NCBI GenBank assembly: GCA_016710015.1
Contig: JADJLR010000003.1
Span: forward strand, 434,001-498,000
DNA: 64,000 nt
Direction: 5' to 3'
DNA from: Flavobacteriales bacterium
GTDB lineage: Bacteria; Bacteroidota; Bacteroidia; Flavobacteriales_F; PHOS-HE28
Shown here: piece by piece, positions 7,987 through 18,032 of the stretch
Numbering within the stretch: position 1 is the first letter of the stretch
How the letters are laid out: every line of letters begins with the position of its first letter
Notes under the pieces: model-generated
The model's database searches: none
Told to the model about the DNA's origin: nothing
What the model saw: only the letters and a program-made list of their open reading frames with translations
Translations under genes and position numbers: made by a program

Positions 7987-8505
7987 CTACTCCACGAACA
8001 AGGCCTTGAGCTCGGTCGCCTCGGAAGGCTTCATTTTGCCGCTGAGGATCAAGCGCAATTGCCTGCGCCGCAAGGCCCCATCGTATCGGCGCTGTTCTTC
8101 TGGATTGGTCGGTATAGCTTCCGGAACCAACACCGGATGGCCCTCTTGATCGACGGCGACGAAGGTGTAGATGGCGCTATTGGCCATGATCTTATCGCTC
8201 GTCAACGGATCCTCCACCCAGACATCGGACCAGATCTCCATACTGGTGCCGAATGCACGGCTCACATGGCTCTTGATCGTGACCAGATCGCCGAGTTTGA
8301 TGGCACGATCGAAGCTCACATGATTCACCGCTACAGTGACGGCCACGCGCTTCGTATGTCGATGTGCGGAGATGGCCGAAGAGATGTCCAACCACTGCAA
8401 TAGGCGACCCCCGAACAGATTGTTCATGGTATTGGTATCGTTGGGCAGAACGATCTGCGTAGTCTCGGCGTAGCTGTCGCTGATCGGACGTGAATCTCTG
8501 GTCAT
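7987..8505 (-). CDS. Acyl-CoA thioesterase, hotdog fold (YciA/BACH type)
   Basis: 172 residues. The hotdog-fold signature LPNDTNTMNNLFGGRLLQWLD contains the usual N-D-T-N and G-G-x-L-L-x-W-x-D residues; the aspartate is the probable catalytic acid. VNHVSFDRAIKLGDLVTIKS and a C-terminal EEQRRYDGALRRRQLR helix complete the family pattern. It would hydrolyse acyl-CoA thioesters in the cytoplasm; chain-length preference cannot be read. Its -7 box TACCTTCG lies 6 bases before the ATG. Divergent from the HemJ-like gene, sharing a 60-base promoter region. Confidence 0.92.
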   Translation of the reverse strand: MTRDSRPISDSYAETTQIVLPNDTNTMNNLFGGRLLQWLDISSAISAHRHTKRVAVTVAVNHVSFDRAIKLGDLVTIKSHVSRAFGTSMEIWSDVWVEDPLTSDKIMANSAIYTFVAVDQEGHPVLVPEAIPTNPEEQRRYDGALRRRQLRLILSGKMKPSEATELKALFVE

Positions 8506-8511
8506 GGTGCG

Positions 8512-8519
8512 CGAAGGTA
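8512..8519 (-). promoter_or_regulatory. -7 promoter box of the thioesterase gene
   Basis: TACCTTCG on the minus strand, 6 bases before the ATG; predicts a near-leaderless transcript. Confidence 0.55.
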
Positions 8520-8542
8520 GAATGACGCCTCATTGGCACCGT

Positions 8543-8550
8543 TATCTTTG
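8543..8550 (+). promoter_or_regulatory. -7 promoter box of the HemJ-like/peroxiredoxin pair
   Basis: TATCTTTG, a full match to TAnnTTTG, 14 bases before the ATG at 8565. Confidence 0.6.
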
Positions 8551-8564
8551 ACGGAAGCACTAGA

Positions 8565-9125
8565 ATGGAAACCATCATCGAGATACCAGCCTTGATCAAG
8601 GTCCTGCAATTGTTCGCGCTCACCACCTATTTCGCGGGGACCTTACACGTGGTTCGGCTCTTCGTCGCGCACCGGCAGGCCATGGCGAAATGGGAGCCGG
8701 ACCGCACCATTCTGGTGACTCAATTCGCTGCGATGGAAAAGCGCACTTTGTATTTCTTGAATTGGCCGATGCTGATCCTCTTCGCAGCCATCGGCTTGTA
8801 CACCTTGTGGTTGCGACCTGACTTGGTGCAGCGCGCCTTCATGCAAGTACTGTTCGGTTATTTCGCGCTCTTGATGCTGTATCAGGTGATGGTGCAGCGG
8901 ATCCATATTCGTCTGAAGCGTGGCGAGGAGAAATGGTCGGTCATTCAACTTCGGGCATGGACATCGGTGGCCACGCTTTTCTTGTTATCGCTGGTCGTCC
9001 TGTTGATCCTGCGCGAAAGAGCCTCGTGGGTCTGGGGATCCATCGGCCTGCTCATTGTTGGTGGGGTGGTGATCCTTGTATTGAGCGCCATGCGAAAGAA
9101 CAACGAGCTCACCCCGGATGCTTGA
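8565..9125 (+). CDS. HemJ/CopD-like integral membrane protein
   Basis: 186 residues with five hydrophobic segments at about 8-28, 64-84, 91-113, 128-147 and 152-175. The pattern YFAGTLHVVRLFVAH, ILVTQFAAMEKR, LNWPMLIL, then RLKRGEEKWS and TLFLLSLVVLLIL follows HemJ (protoporphyrinogen oxidase, UPF0093) segment by segment. HemJ normally has a histidine in its first helix (ALHI-type) and a YH in its third; here they read VLQL and LYQV, both glutamine. So it is related to HemJ but may not bind haem or oxidise protoporphyrinogen. It overlaps the following peroxiredoxin gene by 8 bases. Confidence 0.75.
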   Translation: METIIEIPALIKVLQLFALTTYFAGTLHVVRLFVAHRQAMAKWEPDRTILVTQFAAMEKRTLYFLNWPMLILFAAIGLYTLWLRPDLVQRAFMQVLFGYFALLMLYQVMVQRIHIRLKRGEEKWSVIQLRAWTSVATLFLLSLVVLLILRERASWVWGSIGLLIVGGVVILVLSAMRKNNELTPDA

Positions 9126-9576
9126 GGTCGGTTCCCTTGCGCCGGACCTCGAGCTACCGGACCAGGACGGTCAACTGGTGAACATTCGTGACCTCCGGGG
9201 TCGACAGAATGTGGTGATCTTCTTCTATCCGAAGGACAACACCTTGGTCTGCACGTTGGAGGTTTGCGCCTTTCGCGATGCGCACCCGGAACTGGTGGGC
9301 TTGGATGCCGTGGTCCTTGGGATCAGTGGCGATGGCGCGAGTTCACACCAAAGTTTCCGTACGAAATGGCACCTTCCCTATCGGTTGCTCACGGATGCAG
9401 AGGGCACAGCACGCCGGAGGTATGCCGTACACCGCAGTTTCGGACTGTTCAACGGCCGCGTCACCTACGTGGTGGACAAGGAAGGCATTGTGCGAAGCGC
9501 TACCAGCGATCCGCTCCGCGCGAACCACCATGTGCGTGAAGTGCTCCGTGCGTTGAACGCTCAGAAGGTCTTGTAG
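9118..9576 (+). CDS. Peroxiredoxin, BCP/AhpC-TSA family
   Basis: 152 residues. Thioredoxin fold with the peroxidatic site FFYPKDNTLVCTLEVCAFRD: peroxidatic C45 and a second cysteine C50 five residues on, the atypical 2-Cys BCP spacing. The usual TPGC reads TLVC here, which keeps the P-xxx-T-xx-C frame but loses the proline next to the threonine. It reduces hydroperoxides using thioredoxin-type donors in the cytoplasm. Its ATG lies inside the end of the HemJ-like gene (ATGCTTGA), so the two are coupled. Confidence 0.93.
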   Translation: MLEVGSLAPDLELPDQDGQLVNIRDLRGRQNVVIFFYPKDNTLVCTLEVCAFRDAHPELVGLDAVVLGISGDGASSHQSFRTKWHLPYRLLTDAEGTARRRYAVHRSFGLFNGRVTYVVDKEGIVRSATSDPLRANHHVREVLRALNAQKVL

Positions 9577-10202
9577 AAGTACACGTCGCCATTGTCGGCG
9601 CCGACCAGTAGGTAGGCATCCCAAAGAAGCAAGGGCGCCAGGTGATGCTGATCCTTGTTCGCCGGGTAGTCGATCGTGCGTTGCACTTTTCCTTCAGCAT
9701 CCACGAATTCCACACTGCCGTTCTTCGCGGCGCGCACCGTCACGTCCCCCAGCATCACCTCCCGTTGTTGGTAGAAGCGATCAAAGGTGGAATTGGACAT
9801 GTTCAAGCCCATGGCCTTCACCGCCCGTGGATCCGGCACCCAGCGATGGGCCGCCAACACCTTCTCTTGCTTGCCCGTCACCAAATTCCACACGGTGCGC
9901 TTGCCGCTGTGTCCGATCAGCACAGCATACTCACCGTTGTCGTTGGATCCAACGTGGTAGACTGCCGTGCCTTTGTCCTCCGAGTAGGGGAAAGCGAAGA
10001 CCTTCTTACCGCTCTCGATGTTGCAATAGACCGCACCGTCCGCTAGGCCGACCAACACATGATCACCTTTGGGAGAAACGGCTAAAGCGGTCACTTCATT
10101 CTTGCCAGTACGAATGGTGCGCGATGGCTCTCCATCCACCTGTGCGACCGACACGTTGAAAACACCAAGAAGCAGAACGACGGAAAGTAGGCGGATCAAC
10201 AT
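9561..10202 (-). CDS. Secreted beta-propeller-like protein, unknown function
   Basis: 213 residues with a signal peptide (MLIRLLSVVLLLGVFNVSVAQ). The mature part has WD/PQQ-like strand repeats: VTALAVSPKGDHVLVGLADG, YHVGSNDNGEYAVLIGHSG, LLLWDAYLLVGADNGDVYFY. That is enough for about four blades, less than a full propeller, so it may dimerise or be a partial propeller. No catalytic motif. Convergent with, and overlapping by 16 bases, the peroxiredoxin gene; 3 bases downstream of the next minus-strand gene, so probably co-transcribed with it. Confidence 0.75.
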   Translation of the reverse strand: MLIRLLSVVLLLGVFNVSVAQVDGEPSRTIRTGKNEVTALAVSPKGDHVLVGLADGAVYCNIESGKKVFAFPYSEDKGTAVYHVGSNDNGEYAVLIGHSGKRTVWNLVTGKQEKVLAAHRWVPDPRAVKAMGLNMSNSTFDRFYQQREVMLGDVTVRAAKNGSVEFVDAEGKVQRTIDYPANKDQHHLAPLLLWDAYLLVGADNGDVYFYKTF

Positions 10203-10205
10203 GCG

Positions 10206-10610
10206 TCAAGAATGATCGATGAGGTTCCGATGTTCGGCCAGCCAAGTCAAAGCGGTCTCTTGATCGGGGAACATCTGAATGGGCCGGTGCGGTTTATGGT
10301 GACGAACGAAAACATTCGCCGCCAACTGGTGTCCGAAATCACGGACCACGATGGCATCCGCAGCGATGTATTTGCACGATGCTTCGGAAGAGGCGTGTGC
10401 GCGCGCTTCATTGCTCATGGTGGTCTTATCCCCCACGGTCACCATCAACAAAGCTTTGCGGCCCTTCCGTTCCTTCTCGATGGTCTCGAACATCAATTGC
10501 ACTTCCTCCGGTGTGACCAAATGCTCGTCCTTGAAGTGGGTATGCACGATCCCTTCCTCCATAAAGGCCACTGTACAGGCCTCGAGTTCCACCACATGCA
10601 TCGTCTCCAT
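10206..10610 (-). CDS. STAS/SpoIIAA-like small protein, unknown function
   Basis: 134 residues, soluble, no signal peptide. Alternating strands and helices (VVELEACTVAFMEEGIVHTHF, then KALLMVTVGD, ADAIVVRDFGHQLAANVFV, and a final ETALTWL helix) fit the STAS/SpoIIAA-like domain seen in many small Bacteroidota proteins (DUF7793-like). A structurally similar protein occurs at 22950-23342. Alternative start at M4. A -7 box TACCTTCG lies at 10623-10630. Function unknown. Confidence 0.7.
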   Translation of the reverse strand: METMHVVELEACTVAFMEEGIVHTHFKDEHLVTPEEVQLMFETIEKERKGRKALLMVTVGDKTTMSNEARAHASSEASCKYIAADAIVVRDFGHQLAANVFVRHHKPHRPIQMFPDQETALTWLAEHRNLIDHS

Positions 10611-10646
10611 CGAGTTGTGGTACGAAGGTACGGCCCTGAGCCGGTG

Positions 10647-11651
10647 TTAGCGCACCAAAAGCCACGCTTGTCCTGCACCTTCTGCGCGAATACGCGCGAG
10701 TGCAACCAATGCGGATGCACGATCGGGATAGCTGCCGAAAGCGACCGGATGCAACTCCCCATACTGTGACAGCCGTTGTGCCGGAAAGCCACGGTCAAGC
10801 AAGTCGCTCAATAGACGATCGGCATTCTCGGGTTGTGCGAAACAACCGCCGATGATGTGGAACCTACCCAACGTGGTGGACTTGGTCGTCGGTGCTACGT
10901 ACGTGGTCTCCGCAGGTGCAGGTGATCCGAGATCCACGGTCAAAGAAACGCTATCGTTGTCCGAAAGGGGTAGTGTACGAATGCCAAGTGGTTCCTCTGG
11001 CAGGGAGAACACCGAGGCCGTAACGCCCTGTGCTTCCGGCATGTGTTCTGGCATATACGTGGCATCGGGCCGACCCAGCCAAGCAAGCGCATCACCTTCC
11101 GATCGGAAAAGGTATGAACCGATGGCACCTGCGGAAATGAGCAGTGCGATGCCTGCGGCCGCAGCCCAGTTCCAGCGTCGTCCGGTTGCCGCCGGGACAG
11201 CGATCGGTTCCACCACCGTTGGCTTTTCCTGTTGCACGCGCGGGATGGCCGCTACAGGGCGTAAGCCGAATGCCTCTTTGAGGAAATTGGCCCGGTCGTC
11301 CGGATCGAACTGGAGGTTGCGTTCCGCATCACGATAAAAGATGCCGATACGCGGTAATTCCAAGCGCCCTTGTCGGTCCAACTCCGCTCGCCAGTGTGCC
11401 ACCTCTTGAGCCAATAGGTCGCTTGCGGCGGTGAAGGCCAAGCCATCTCGTTTGGCCAACTGATCTGTCAGCAGCCCATCATTGCGCATCAGGTGCCGGT
11501 TGAAACCGACCTCTTTGCACGGCGGATGGATCACTTTCCGGGCAGTATCCAGTCGGGCCGGTTTGTACTGGGCCAAGAACCCGCCCCAACCGGGTACGAT
11601 CACGCAATCGTGCTCATACAGTAGGTCGTGGAGATCGCGTTCGAGGGACAT
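10647..11651 (-). CDS. SPOR-domain protein with CCDC81-type HU N-terminus
   Basis: 334 residues. The N-terminal 125 residues match the Bacteroidota CCDC81-like HU modules (LHDLLYEHDCVIVPGWGGFLAQYKPA, FNRHLMRNDGLLTDQLAKRDG, LELPRIGIFYRD). A single membrane helix at about 163-183 (WNWAAAAGIALLISAGAIGSYLF) follows, then a linker and a SPOR domain at about 262-334 (RFHIIGGCFAQPENADRLL to AGQAWLLVR). SPOR domains bind denuded peptidoglycan at the division site, so this is probably an inner-membrane cell-division or wall protein with a cytoplasmic HU-like head. A -7 box TACCTTGC lies 7 bases before its ATG. Confidence 0.88.
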   Translation of the reverse strand: MSLERDLHDLLYEHDCVIVPGWGGFLAQYKPARLDTARKVIHPPCKEVGFNRHLMRNDGLLTDQLAKRDGLAFTAASDLLAQEVAHWRAELDRQGRLELPRIGIFYRDAERNLQFDPDDRANFLKEAFGLRPVAAIPRVQQEKPTVVEPIAVPAATGRRWNWAAAAGIALLISAGAIGSYLFRSEGDALAWLGRPDATYMPEHMPEAQGVTASVFSLPEEPLGIRTLPLSDNDSVSLTVDLGSPAPAETTYVAPTTKSTTLGRFHIIGGCFAQPENADRLLSDLLDRGFPAQRLSQYGELHPVAFGSYPDRASALVALARIRAEGAGQAWLLVR

Positions 11652-11658
11652 TCGGCGT

Positions 11659-11666
11659 GCAAGGTA
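11659..11666 (-). promoter_or_regulatory. -7 promoter box of the HU/SPOR gene
   Basis: TACCTTGC on the minus strand, 7 bases before the ATG at 11651. Confidence 0.5.
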
Positions 11667-11675
11667 ATCGACCGT

Positions 11676-12425
11676 TCAGGATCGTGCAGCCAGACGGCGG
11701 GCTTCTTCTAGATCCGCAGGCGTATCCACACAGAACGAAGGATGCGCCGTAAGGCCCACGCGTACCTTGAAGCCATGCTCCAACCACCGCAATTGCTCCA
11801 AAGCCTCGGCCCGTTCCAGGGTCGAAGGCTCCAAGGCGACAAGCTGCTCCAATACGTCGGAACGATACGCGTACAGACCGATGTGCTTGAGGAAGCGGAA
11901 CGCTCCGTGCCGTGGACCGTCGGTGTGATCGCGCAGCGCAGGGATCGCCGCACGGCTGAAGTACAAGGCATCGCCATGGACATCGGTAGTGATCTTCACC
12001 TTCCCCGGATCGTCCAGGTCCCGATCGTCGGTGAGGTCATGTGCCAGCGTTGCGATGCCGCCTGATGACCGGGCCAAGGCAGCGGTGAGTTCGTCGATCT
12101 GAGCGGGCACCAAGAACGGCTCGTCACCTTGGATGTTCACCACCGCATCAAAACGATCCATGCCCATGATGCGAAGGGCTTCGAAACAACGGTCGGTACC
12201 ACTGGGGTGTTTGGGGCCGGTCATCACCGCACGTCCCCCCAAGGATCCTACATGATCGAAAATGCGTGCATCATCCGTTGCCACCACCACTTCGGTAAGC
12301 GACCCAGCTTGGGTAGCGCGTTCCAGAACACGCTGCACCATGCTCTTACCCGCGATATCCGCCAAGGGTTTGCCGGGCAAGCGGGTGCTGGCGTAGCGGG
12401 CCGGAATGATCCCCAAGATGCGCAT
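11676..12425 (-). CDS. kdsB: 3-deoxy-manno-octulosonate cytidylyltransferase
   Basis: 249 residues from ATG at 12425; a start 27 bases upstream is in frame but MRILGIIPARYASTRLPGKPL is the canonical N-terminus. The enzyme activates Kdo with CTP for lipopolysaccharide core synthesis. The nucleotide-binding loop PARYASTRLPGKPL, VATDD, NIQGDEPF and the Kdo-binding HIGLYAYR are present. A -7 box TACCTTGC lies only 4 bases before this ATG, supporting both the start choice and a leaderless mRNA. Confidence 0.96.
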   Translation of the reverse strand: MRILGIIPARYASTRLPGKPLADIAGKSMVQRVLERATQAGSLTEVVVATDDARIFDHVGSLGGRAVMTGPKHPSGTDRCFEALRIMGMDRFDAVVNIQGDEPFLVPAQIDELTAALARSSGGIATLAHDLTDDRDLDDPGKVKITTDVHGDALYFSRAAIPALRDHTDGPRHGAFRFLKHIGLYAYRSDVLEQLVALEPSTLERAEALEQLRWLEHGFKVRVGLTAHPSFCVDTPADLEEARRLAARS

Positions 12426-12429
12426 GGGT

Positions 12430-12437
12430 GCAAGGTA
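12430..12437 (-). promoter_or_regulatory. -7 promoter box of kdsB
   Basis: TACCTTGC on the minus strand, 4 bases before the kdsB ATG; the transcript would start at about the A of ATG. Confidence 0.55.
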
Positions 12438-12494
12438 TTGTGATGCGGTCATACCGGGACGGAATACGCGGATCCGGTCGCAATACCGATCCGA

Positions 12495-14933
12495 TCAACT
12501 GCCGATATCCAGACCCAACTGAACTTGGAAGCTGCGCGGTGCCTCGATCGCCAAGGGGCGCATGGAGTAGGACCGGTTGGTGAGGTTGTTCACGATGAAG
12601 GCTGCGCGAATGCCACCGGGGAAGGTGAGTCCGATGCGGCCATCGAGAATGGTATCGCCGCTGCGGTGGGTATCCATCCACTCCCTCACCCCTGTTTGGA
12701 GCAATCCATTGTCATCCAACTCGATGAACGCTTGGTCGATGTTGCGCACATGGCTGTTGTAACGCACGCTGCCGCCTAGGAAAAAGCGTTTGTATTCGGC
12801 TTGAAGATCCATTCGGAACAACTGTTGGATCCGGAATTTGAGAATGTTGTTCGCGGGGTCATAGCTCGTGTTCGTGAACGTCGAAGCCGGGATCAGGATG
12901 GACGGGGTGGTATTGCCGGGAGGGAATGGCAGGGGTGGGCCTGGAACGGGATCGGCATACACCTGATCGGGAGTTGTGCTGACCGGGTTGGTGGACGTGT
13001 ACCCGATCAACGCGCTCAGTTCCACGGGACCGAGTTGGCCCTTCCCTGCGAGTTCCAGTTCGAAACCACTGACACGTGCCCCACCGGTATTCACGCTTTT
13101 GAATCCGAATCCGTACAGGTCTCGTGCCGCCGTGGCCCATTCAAAGGTGGACCACTGGCCAAAGGTGAACTCCACATAGTTCTCGAAATCCTGCTGGAAC
13201 ACCACAGCATCCACATAACCCACGAACCTTCCCAATTTGAAGCCTTGTTTGATGCCGCCTTCCACGTTCCAACTCTGTTCCGGCCGAAGATCCGGATTGG
13301 GATAGACCCGCAAGGCCCCCACGTTCGTGCTGATGAAACGCTCGCCGATCGTGGGAAAACGGAATCCTTGTCCGTAGCTCGCACGCAGATAGGTGGCCTT
13401 GAAGACTTGATAGTTGGCACCAGCACGGAATACCGGACGAGCAGCTTCGGCATTGTTCACCACGAACTGCTCGTAGCGCACACCGGCGCTCACCATGATC
13501 TTCTCGATGATCTTCTTGTCCACCTGTAGGTACGCTGCTGAATTCGTCGCACTGTTCACACCGCTGCTATCGGCACCACCGCTGTACAACTGAGCTTCCG
13601 AATCGACTTGCCGCCACACAAGTCCTCCTGTAAGCACCATTTCGCCGAAGAGGTCCACCTTCTGTTGCACTTGGTACTCGGCGTGGTACGTGGAATTGCT
13701 GTTGCTCTGGTCGTTGTCGTTGTCGAATTCCTGGCGATGGAATCGCGTGCGCACGGTGTGTCTTGTCCCGGCGTTCGACAAGTAGTCGATGTACGGATCC
13801 ACGTAGTACTGCGCTCCCTTCGTGCGGGTGACCGTACCGGACTTGGGACGATAGAGCCCGTCCTCGACATCGTTCCAGATGAAAACGCTCGTACTGCGGC
13901 TCTTCATGGCGTTGGCGTTGATGCCGTAGCTGAGGCCCTTCACCTTACCGTTGCGCCAGCGCGTTCCCAGATTGAACCGAACACGGTTCTCGTAGCCTCC
14001 AGGTCCGGTGCGTAATGGGTCTGCTGTGATGCTATCCGGCGCTTGCGGCTCCGGACCGATGTAGCCGTTGTCGTTGAAGGCTTGCCCACCAAGCACCAGA
14101 TCGAACTTGCCGAATTTCTGAGCATGCGAGAAGTTGGCACCGCCGAACATCGGGTTGTTATCTCCCCACCAGCGCGCCTTCGCGTTCAATGGCGCATCGT
14201 ACATGCCTGAGAAAACGGTGACACGGGTTCGCGGTTTGTCCCGTGGATAGGCCGTGCGCACATTGATCACGCCACTGAGCGCTGCACTACCATACAGAAC
14301 GGAAGACGCTCCCTTGATCACTTCCACCTGTTCCAGATTCTCGATCGGTAGGAAGGACCAGTTCGGCCGACCTACATCACCGCTCAGGATCGGCACATTG
14401 TCCACCAGCACTTGCACCCGGCTGCCGGCACCATAGCTGAAACCGCTACCGGCACGGATCTGTGGCTCTTCATCCACGATCACCACGCCGGGTACTTGGT
14501 CCAACGCATCACTCAGCGAAACGATGTTCTTGTTGCGGATCAGATCCGGACGCAAGATGCTGAGCGATTGCGTCACCTCGCCCACGCGCTGCTCGAACTT
14601 GCCTGCACTGATCACCACCATGTCCAATTGCGTAGCGGAGGCGTTCATGGTCCGATCCACCTCCTTGCGTTCGCCAGCACCAACAACAACAGTGGTCGTG
14701 GCCGTGGTGTAACCCACGTAGGTGAAGGTGAGCACATGCTCACCGGCCGGAACGCTCAACGTGTAACGACCGTCCACATCCGTTACATTCCCCTTCCCGG
14801 GAGCATACACCACGTTCACGCCGATCAGGGTCTGCTTCGTGTTGGCATCTCGGACCACACCGGAAATGGTGGCCTCTTGTGCGAAAACACGAACAAGAAG
14901 CAGAAAGGCAACTAAGGCGGAGCAATTCCTCAT
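12495..14933 (-). CDS. TonB-dependent receptor with carboxypeptidase-like N-terminal domain
   Basis: 812 residues from ATG at 14933, the start giving a clean signal peptide (MRNCSALVAFLLLVRVFAQ); the longer frame is upstream sequence. Order: signal peptide, carboxypeptidase-regulatory-like domain at about 22-105 (ISGVVRDANTKQTLIGVNV, DVDGRYTLSV), plug at about 130-240 (LSDALDQVPGVVI, NLEQVEVIKGASSVLYGS) and a 22-strand-type barrel to the C-terminus. It imports a siderophore, cobalamin or other large solute across the outer membrane; the substrate cannot be told. No SusD partner is adjacent, which argues against a polysaccharide locus. Energised by ExbB/ExbD. Confidence 0.93.
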   Translation of the reverse strand: MRNCSALVAFLLLVRVFAQEATISGVVRDANTKQTLIGVNVVYAPGKGNVTDVDGRYTLSVPAGEHVLTFTYVGYTTATTTVVVGAGERKEVDRTMNASATQLDMVVISAGKFEQRVGEVTQSLSILRPDLIRNKNIVSLSDALDQVPGVVIVDEEPQIRAGSGFSYGAGSRVQVLVDNVPILSGDVGRPNWSFLPIENLEQVEVIKGASSVLYGSAALSGVINVRTAYPRDKPRTRVTVFSGMYDAPLNAKARWWGDNNPMFGGANFSHAQKFGKFDLVLGGQAFNDNGYIGPEPQAPDSITADPLRTGPGGYENRVRFNLGTRWRNGKVKGLSYGINANAMKSRSTSVFIWNDVEDGLYRPKSGTVTRTKGAQYYVDPYIDYLSNAGTRHTVRTRFHRQEFDNDNDQSNSNSTYHAEYQVQQKVDLFGEMVLTGGLVWRQVDSEAQLYSGGADSSGVNSATNSAAYLQVDKKIIEKIMVSAGVRYEQFVVNNAEAARPVFRAGANYQVFKATYLRASYGQGFRFPTIGERFISTNVGALRVYPNPDLRPEQSWNVEGGIKQGFKLGRFVGYVDAVVFQQDFENYVEFTFGQWSTFEWATAARDLYGFGFKSVNTGGARVSGFELELAGKGQLGPVELSALIGYTSTNPVSTTPDQVYADPVPGPPLPFPPGNTTPSILIPASTFTNTSYDPANNILKFRIQQLFRMDLQAEYKRFFLGGSVRYNSHVRNIDQAFIELDDNGLLQTGVREWMDTHRSGDTILDGRIGLTFPGGIRAAFIVNNLTNRSYSMRPLAIEAPRSFQVQLGLDIGS

Positions 14934-15023
14934 GGATGCACGGTTACATTTGGCCGACCCGTTGCGATCCTTGCTCGCCGTAGGGGTGCGGGTAAATGTA
15001 GAAATTCGATCCAGCCGAACACC

Positions 15024-16133
15024 GTGGACGATCAACAGTGGATCCACCGCATCGCATTGGCCATGCTCAAGGGCATCGGCCCGGTGAACGCACGCAACCT
15101 GGTGGCCTATTGCGGCGGGGTAGATGCCTTGTTCACGGACAAGAAGCTGAAGAACACGCTGGAGAAGGTGCCAGGGATCGGGCCGAAACTAATTGCGAGC
15201 ATCACGGAAAAGGGGATCCTGCTGAAAGCGGAGCAGGAACTCGCCTACGTGCGGAAGCACCACTTGCGCATGCATTTCTATCTGGATCCCGATTACCCAC
15301 AACGCCTGAAACATGCCGAGGATGCACCGGTCCTTCTATACTCCAAGGGTCAACTGGTAACGGATGTGGAGCACATGGTCGCCATAGTTGGCACACGCAC
15401 GCCCACCGAGCAAGGCAAACGGCTCTGCGTGGATCTGGTGGAAGGTCTGAAGGCGTGCAATGCGACCATCATCAGCGGACTGGCATACGGCATCGACATC
15501 GTTGCGCACCGTACAGCCTTGAAGAACGACATGCCCACGATCGGTTGTGTGGCCCATGGCTTGGACCGGCTCTACCCGGGCGAGCATGCCAACACCGCGA
15601 AGGAAATGCTGGAACACGGCGGATTGGTCAGCGAACTACCCAGTTCCAGTCCGTTCGCACCCGGAAATTTCCCCGCACGCAACCGCATCATCGCGGGCCT
15701 CAGCGATTGCACGGTGGTAGTGGAAAGCGGGCCAAAGGGCGGCAGCTTGATCACCGCCGACATCGCCAGTAGCTACGACCGCGAGGTGTTCGCCTATCCC
15801 GGCCGTCCGACGGATGCACGTAGCGAAGGCTGCAACAAACTGATCCAGCAGAACAAAGCGGCCCTCATCAGCAACGCGCAGGATGTGATCACCATGATGG
15901 AGTGGCTACCGAAGAAGAAGAAGAAAGCCCATGTACAAGTCGCCTTGTTCGGGGATCTAATGCCCGATGAGCAAACGCTGGTGGACATCATCAAGGCCCG
16001 GGGAAGCCTCCACATCGACGACCTGTGCGTGCAGAGCAAAATGGCGCAGGGCAAGGTGGCTGGGCTGTTGTTGAATCTGGAGTTCAGTGGAGTGGTGCGC
16101 AGCTTGCCGGGGAAGATGTATGCGTTGAATTGA
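15024..16133 (+). CDS. dprA: DNA-processing protein DprA
   Basis: 369 residues, starting at GTG 15024. N-terminal helix-hairpin-helix region at about 10-62 (KGIGPVNARNLVAYCGG, KVPGIGPKLIASI), the Rossmann-like DprA core at about 80-285 with IVGTRTPTEQGK, ISGLAYGIDIVAHRTAL, FPARNRIIAGLSDCTVVVE and GSLITADIAS, and a C-terminal winged-helix at about 305-369. DprA loads RecA on incoming single-stranded DNA during natural transformation. The gene is divergent from the TonB receptor. Confidence 0.96.
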   Translation: MDDQQWIHRIALAMLKGIGPVNARNLVAYCGGVDALFTDKKLKNTLEKVPGIGPKLIASITEKGILLKAEQELAYVRKHHLRMHFYLDPDYPQRLKHAEDAPVLLYSKGQLVTDVEHMVAIVGTRTPTEQGKRLCVDLVEGLKACNATIISGLAYGIDIVAHRTALKNDMPTIGCVAHGLDRLYPGEHANTAKEMLEHGGLVSELPSSSPFAPGNFPARNRIIAGLSDCTVVVESGPKGGSLITADIASSYDREVFAYPGRPTDARSEGCNKLIQQNKAALISNAQDVITMMEWLPKKKKKAHVQVALFGDLMPDEQTLVDIIKARGSLHIDDLCVQSKMAQGKVAGLLLNLEFSGVVRSLPGKMYALN

Positions 16134-16221
16134 AGGGCCCGTACCTGACGATCACGGCCCTGATGGTCGAACATGCACGGTCAAGAATGCCGAAGTTCGA
16201 AACCTCTTCGTTCCTGTACCA

Positions 16222-16250
16222 TTTGCCAAAGCATTCCCCCCCTACATTTG
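16222..16250 (+). promoter_or_regulatory. Complete -33/-7 promoter of gdhA
   Basis: TTTG at 16222-16225, a 17-base spacer, then TACATTTG at 16243-16250: both boxes of the Bacteroidota promoter consensus. The ATG is 65 bases further on. It lies past the dprA stop. Confidence 0.7.
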
Positions 16251-16315
16251 CCCCTGCTTTCCGCCACATGCGCATCTGCATTGGCGATCAACCCAAGCAA
16301 ACCAACACCCTTTCG

Positions 16316-17671
<1,356 letters not shown>

Positions 17672-17715
17672 GCTTCACTCCCGGCCCTTTCCCAAGGTGA
17701 GGGGAGAAATGCAAT

Positions 17716-17745
17716 GAGAAGCCCCGGCGCGAGTCGGGGCTTCTC
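17716..17745 (+). terminator. Terminator-like hairpin after gdhA
   Basis: An 11-bp perfect stem (GAGAAGCCCCG with its complement) and an 8-base loop, 45 bases past the gdhA stop. No T-run follows on the plus strand, so termination is probable but not textbook. Confidence 0.6.
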
Positions 17746-18032
17746 CGTGTCCGTTTACGAAAGTCGGGGCGAGCCATACCGATGAACCTATCACAGTACC
17801 TGTTCGGAAGCATTGTGCCCCCATAAGGTATTGTGCTGAGGGTCGGTACATACATCAGTTGTTCCGCACAGCCACGGCCCTGCCGGAGACATTGCCGTTC
17901 TTTTTGCGCGCATCAATTCGTGCAAAGCATTGCAACCAAAGCGGTGTGAATGAAGGTCTTCCTAAGAATTTAGAACACGTGTCTTGTTCTAGGTCCGCTC
18001 CTATTCCCGACCTTGGGTCACCATCCAAGCCC

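Noticed and set aside
14944..14952. TACATTTG on the plus strand near the TonB receptor start, as a promoter of dprA
   Set aside because: It is 70 bases before dprA with no -33 box, and lies inside the other gene's leader; too weak to call.
16025..16315. Long N-terminal extension of gdhA
   Set aside because: It runs through the end of dprA; the family start and the promoter agree on 16316.
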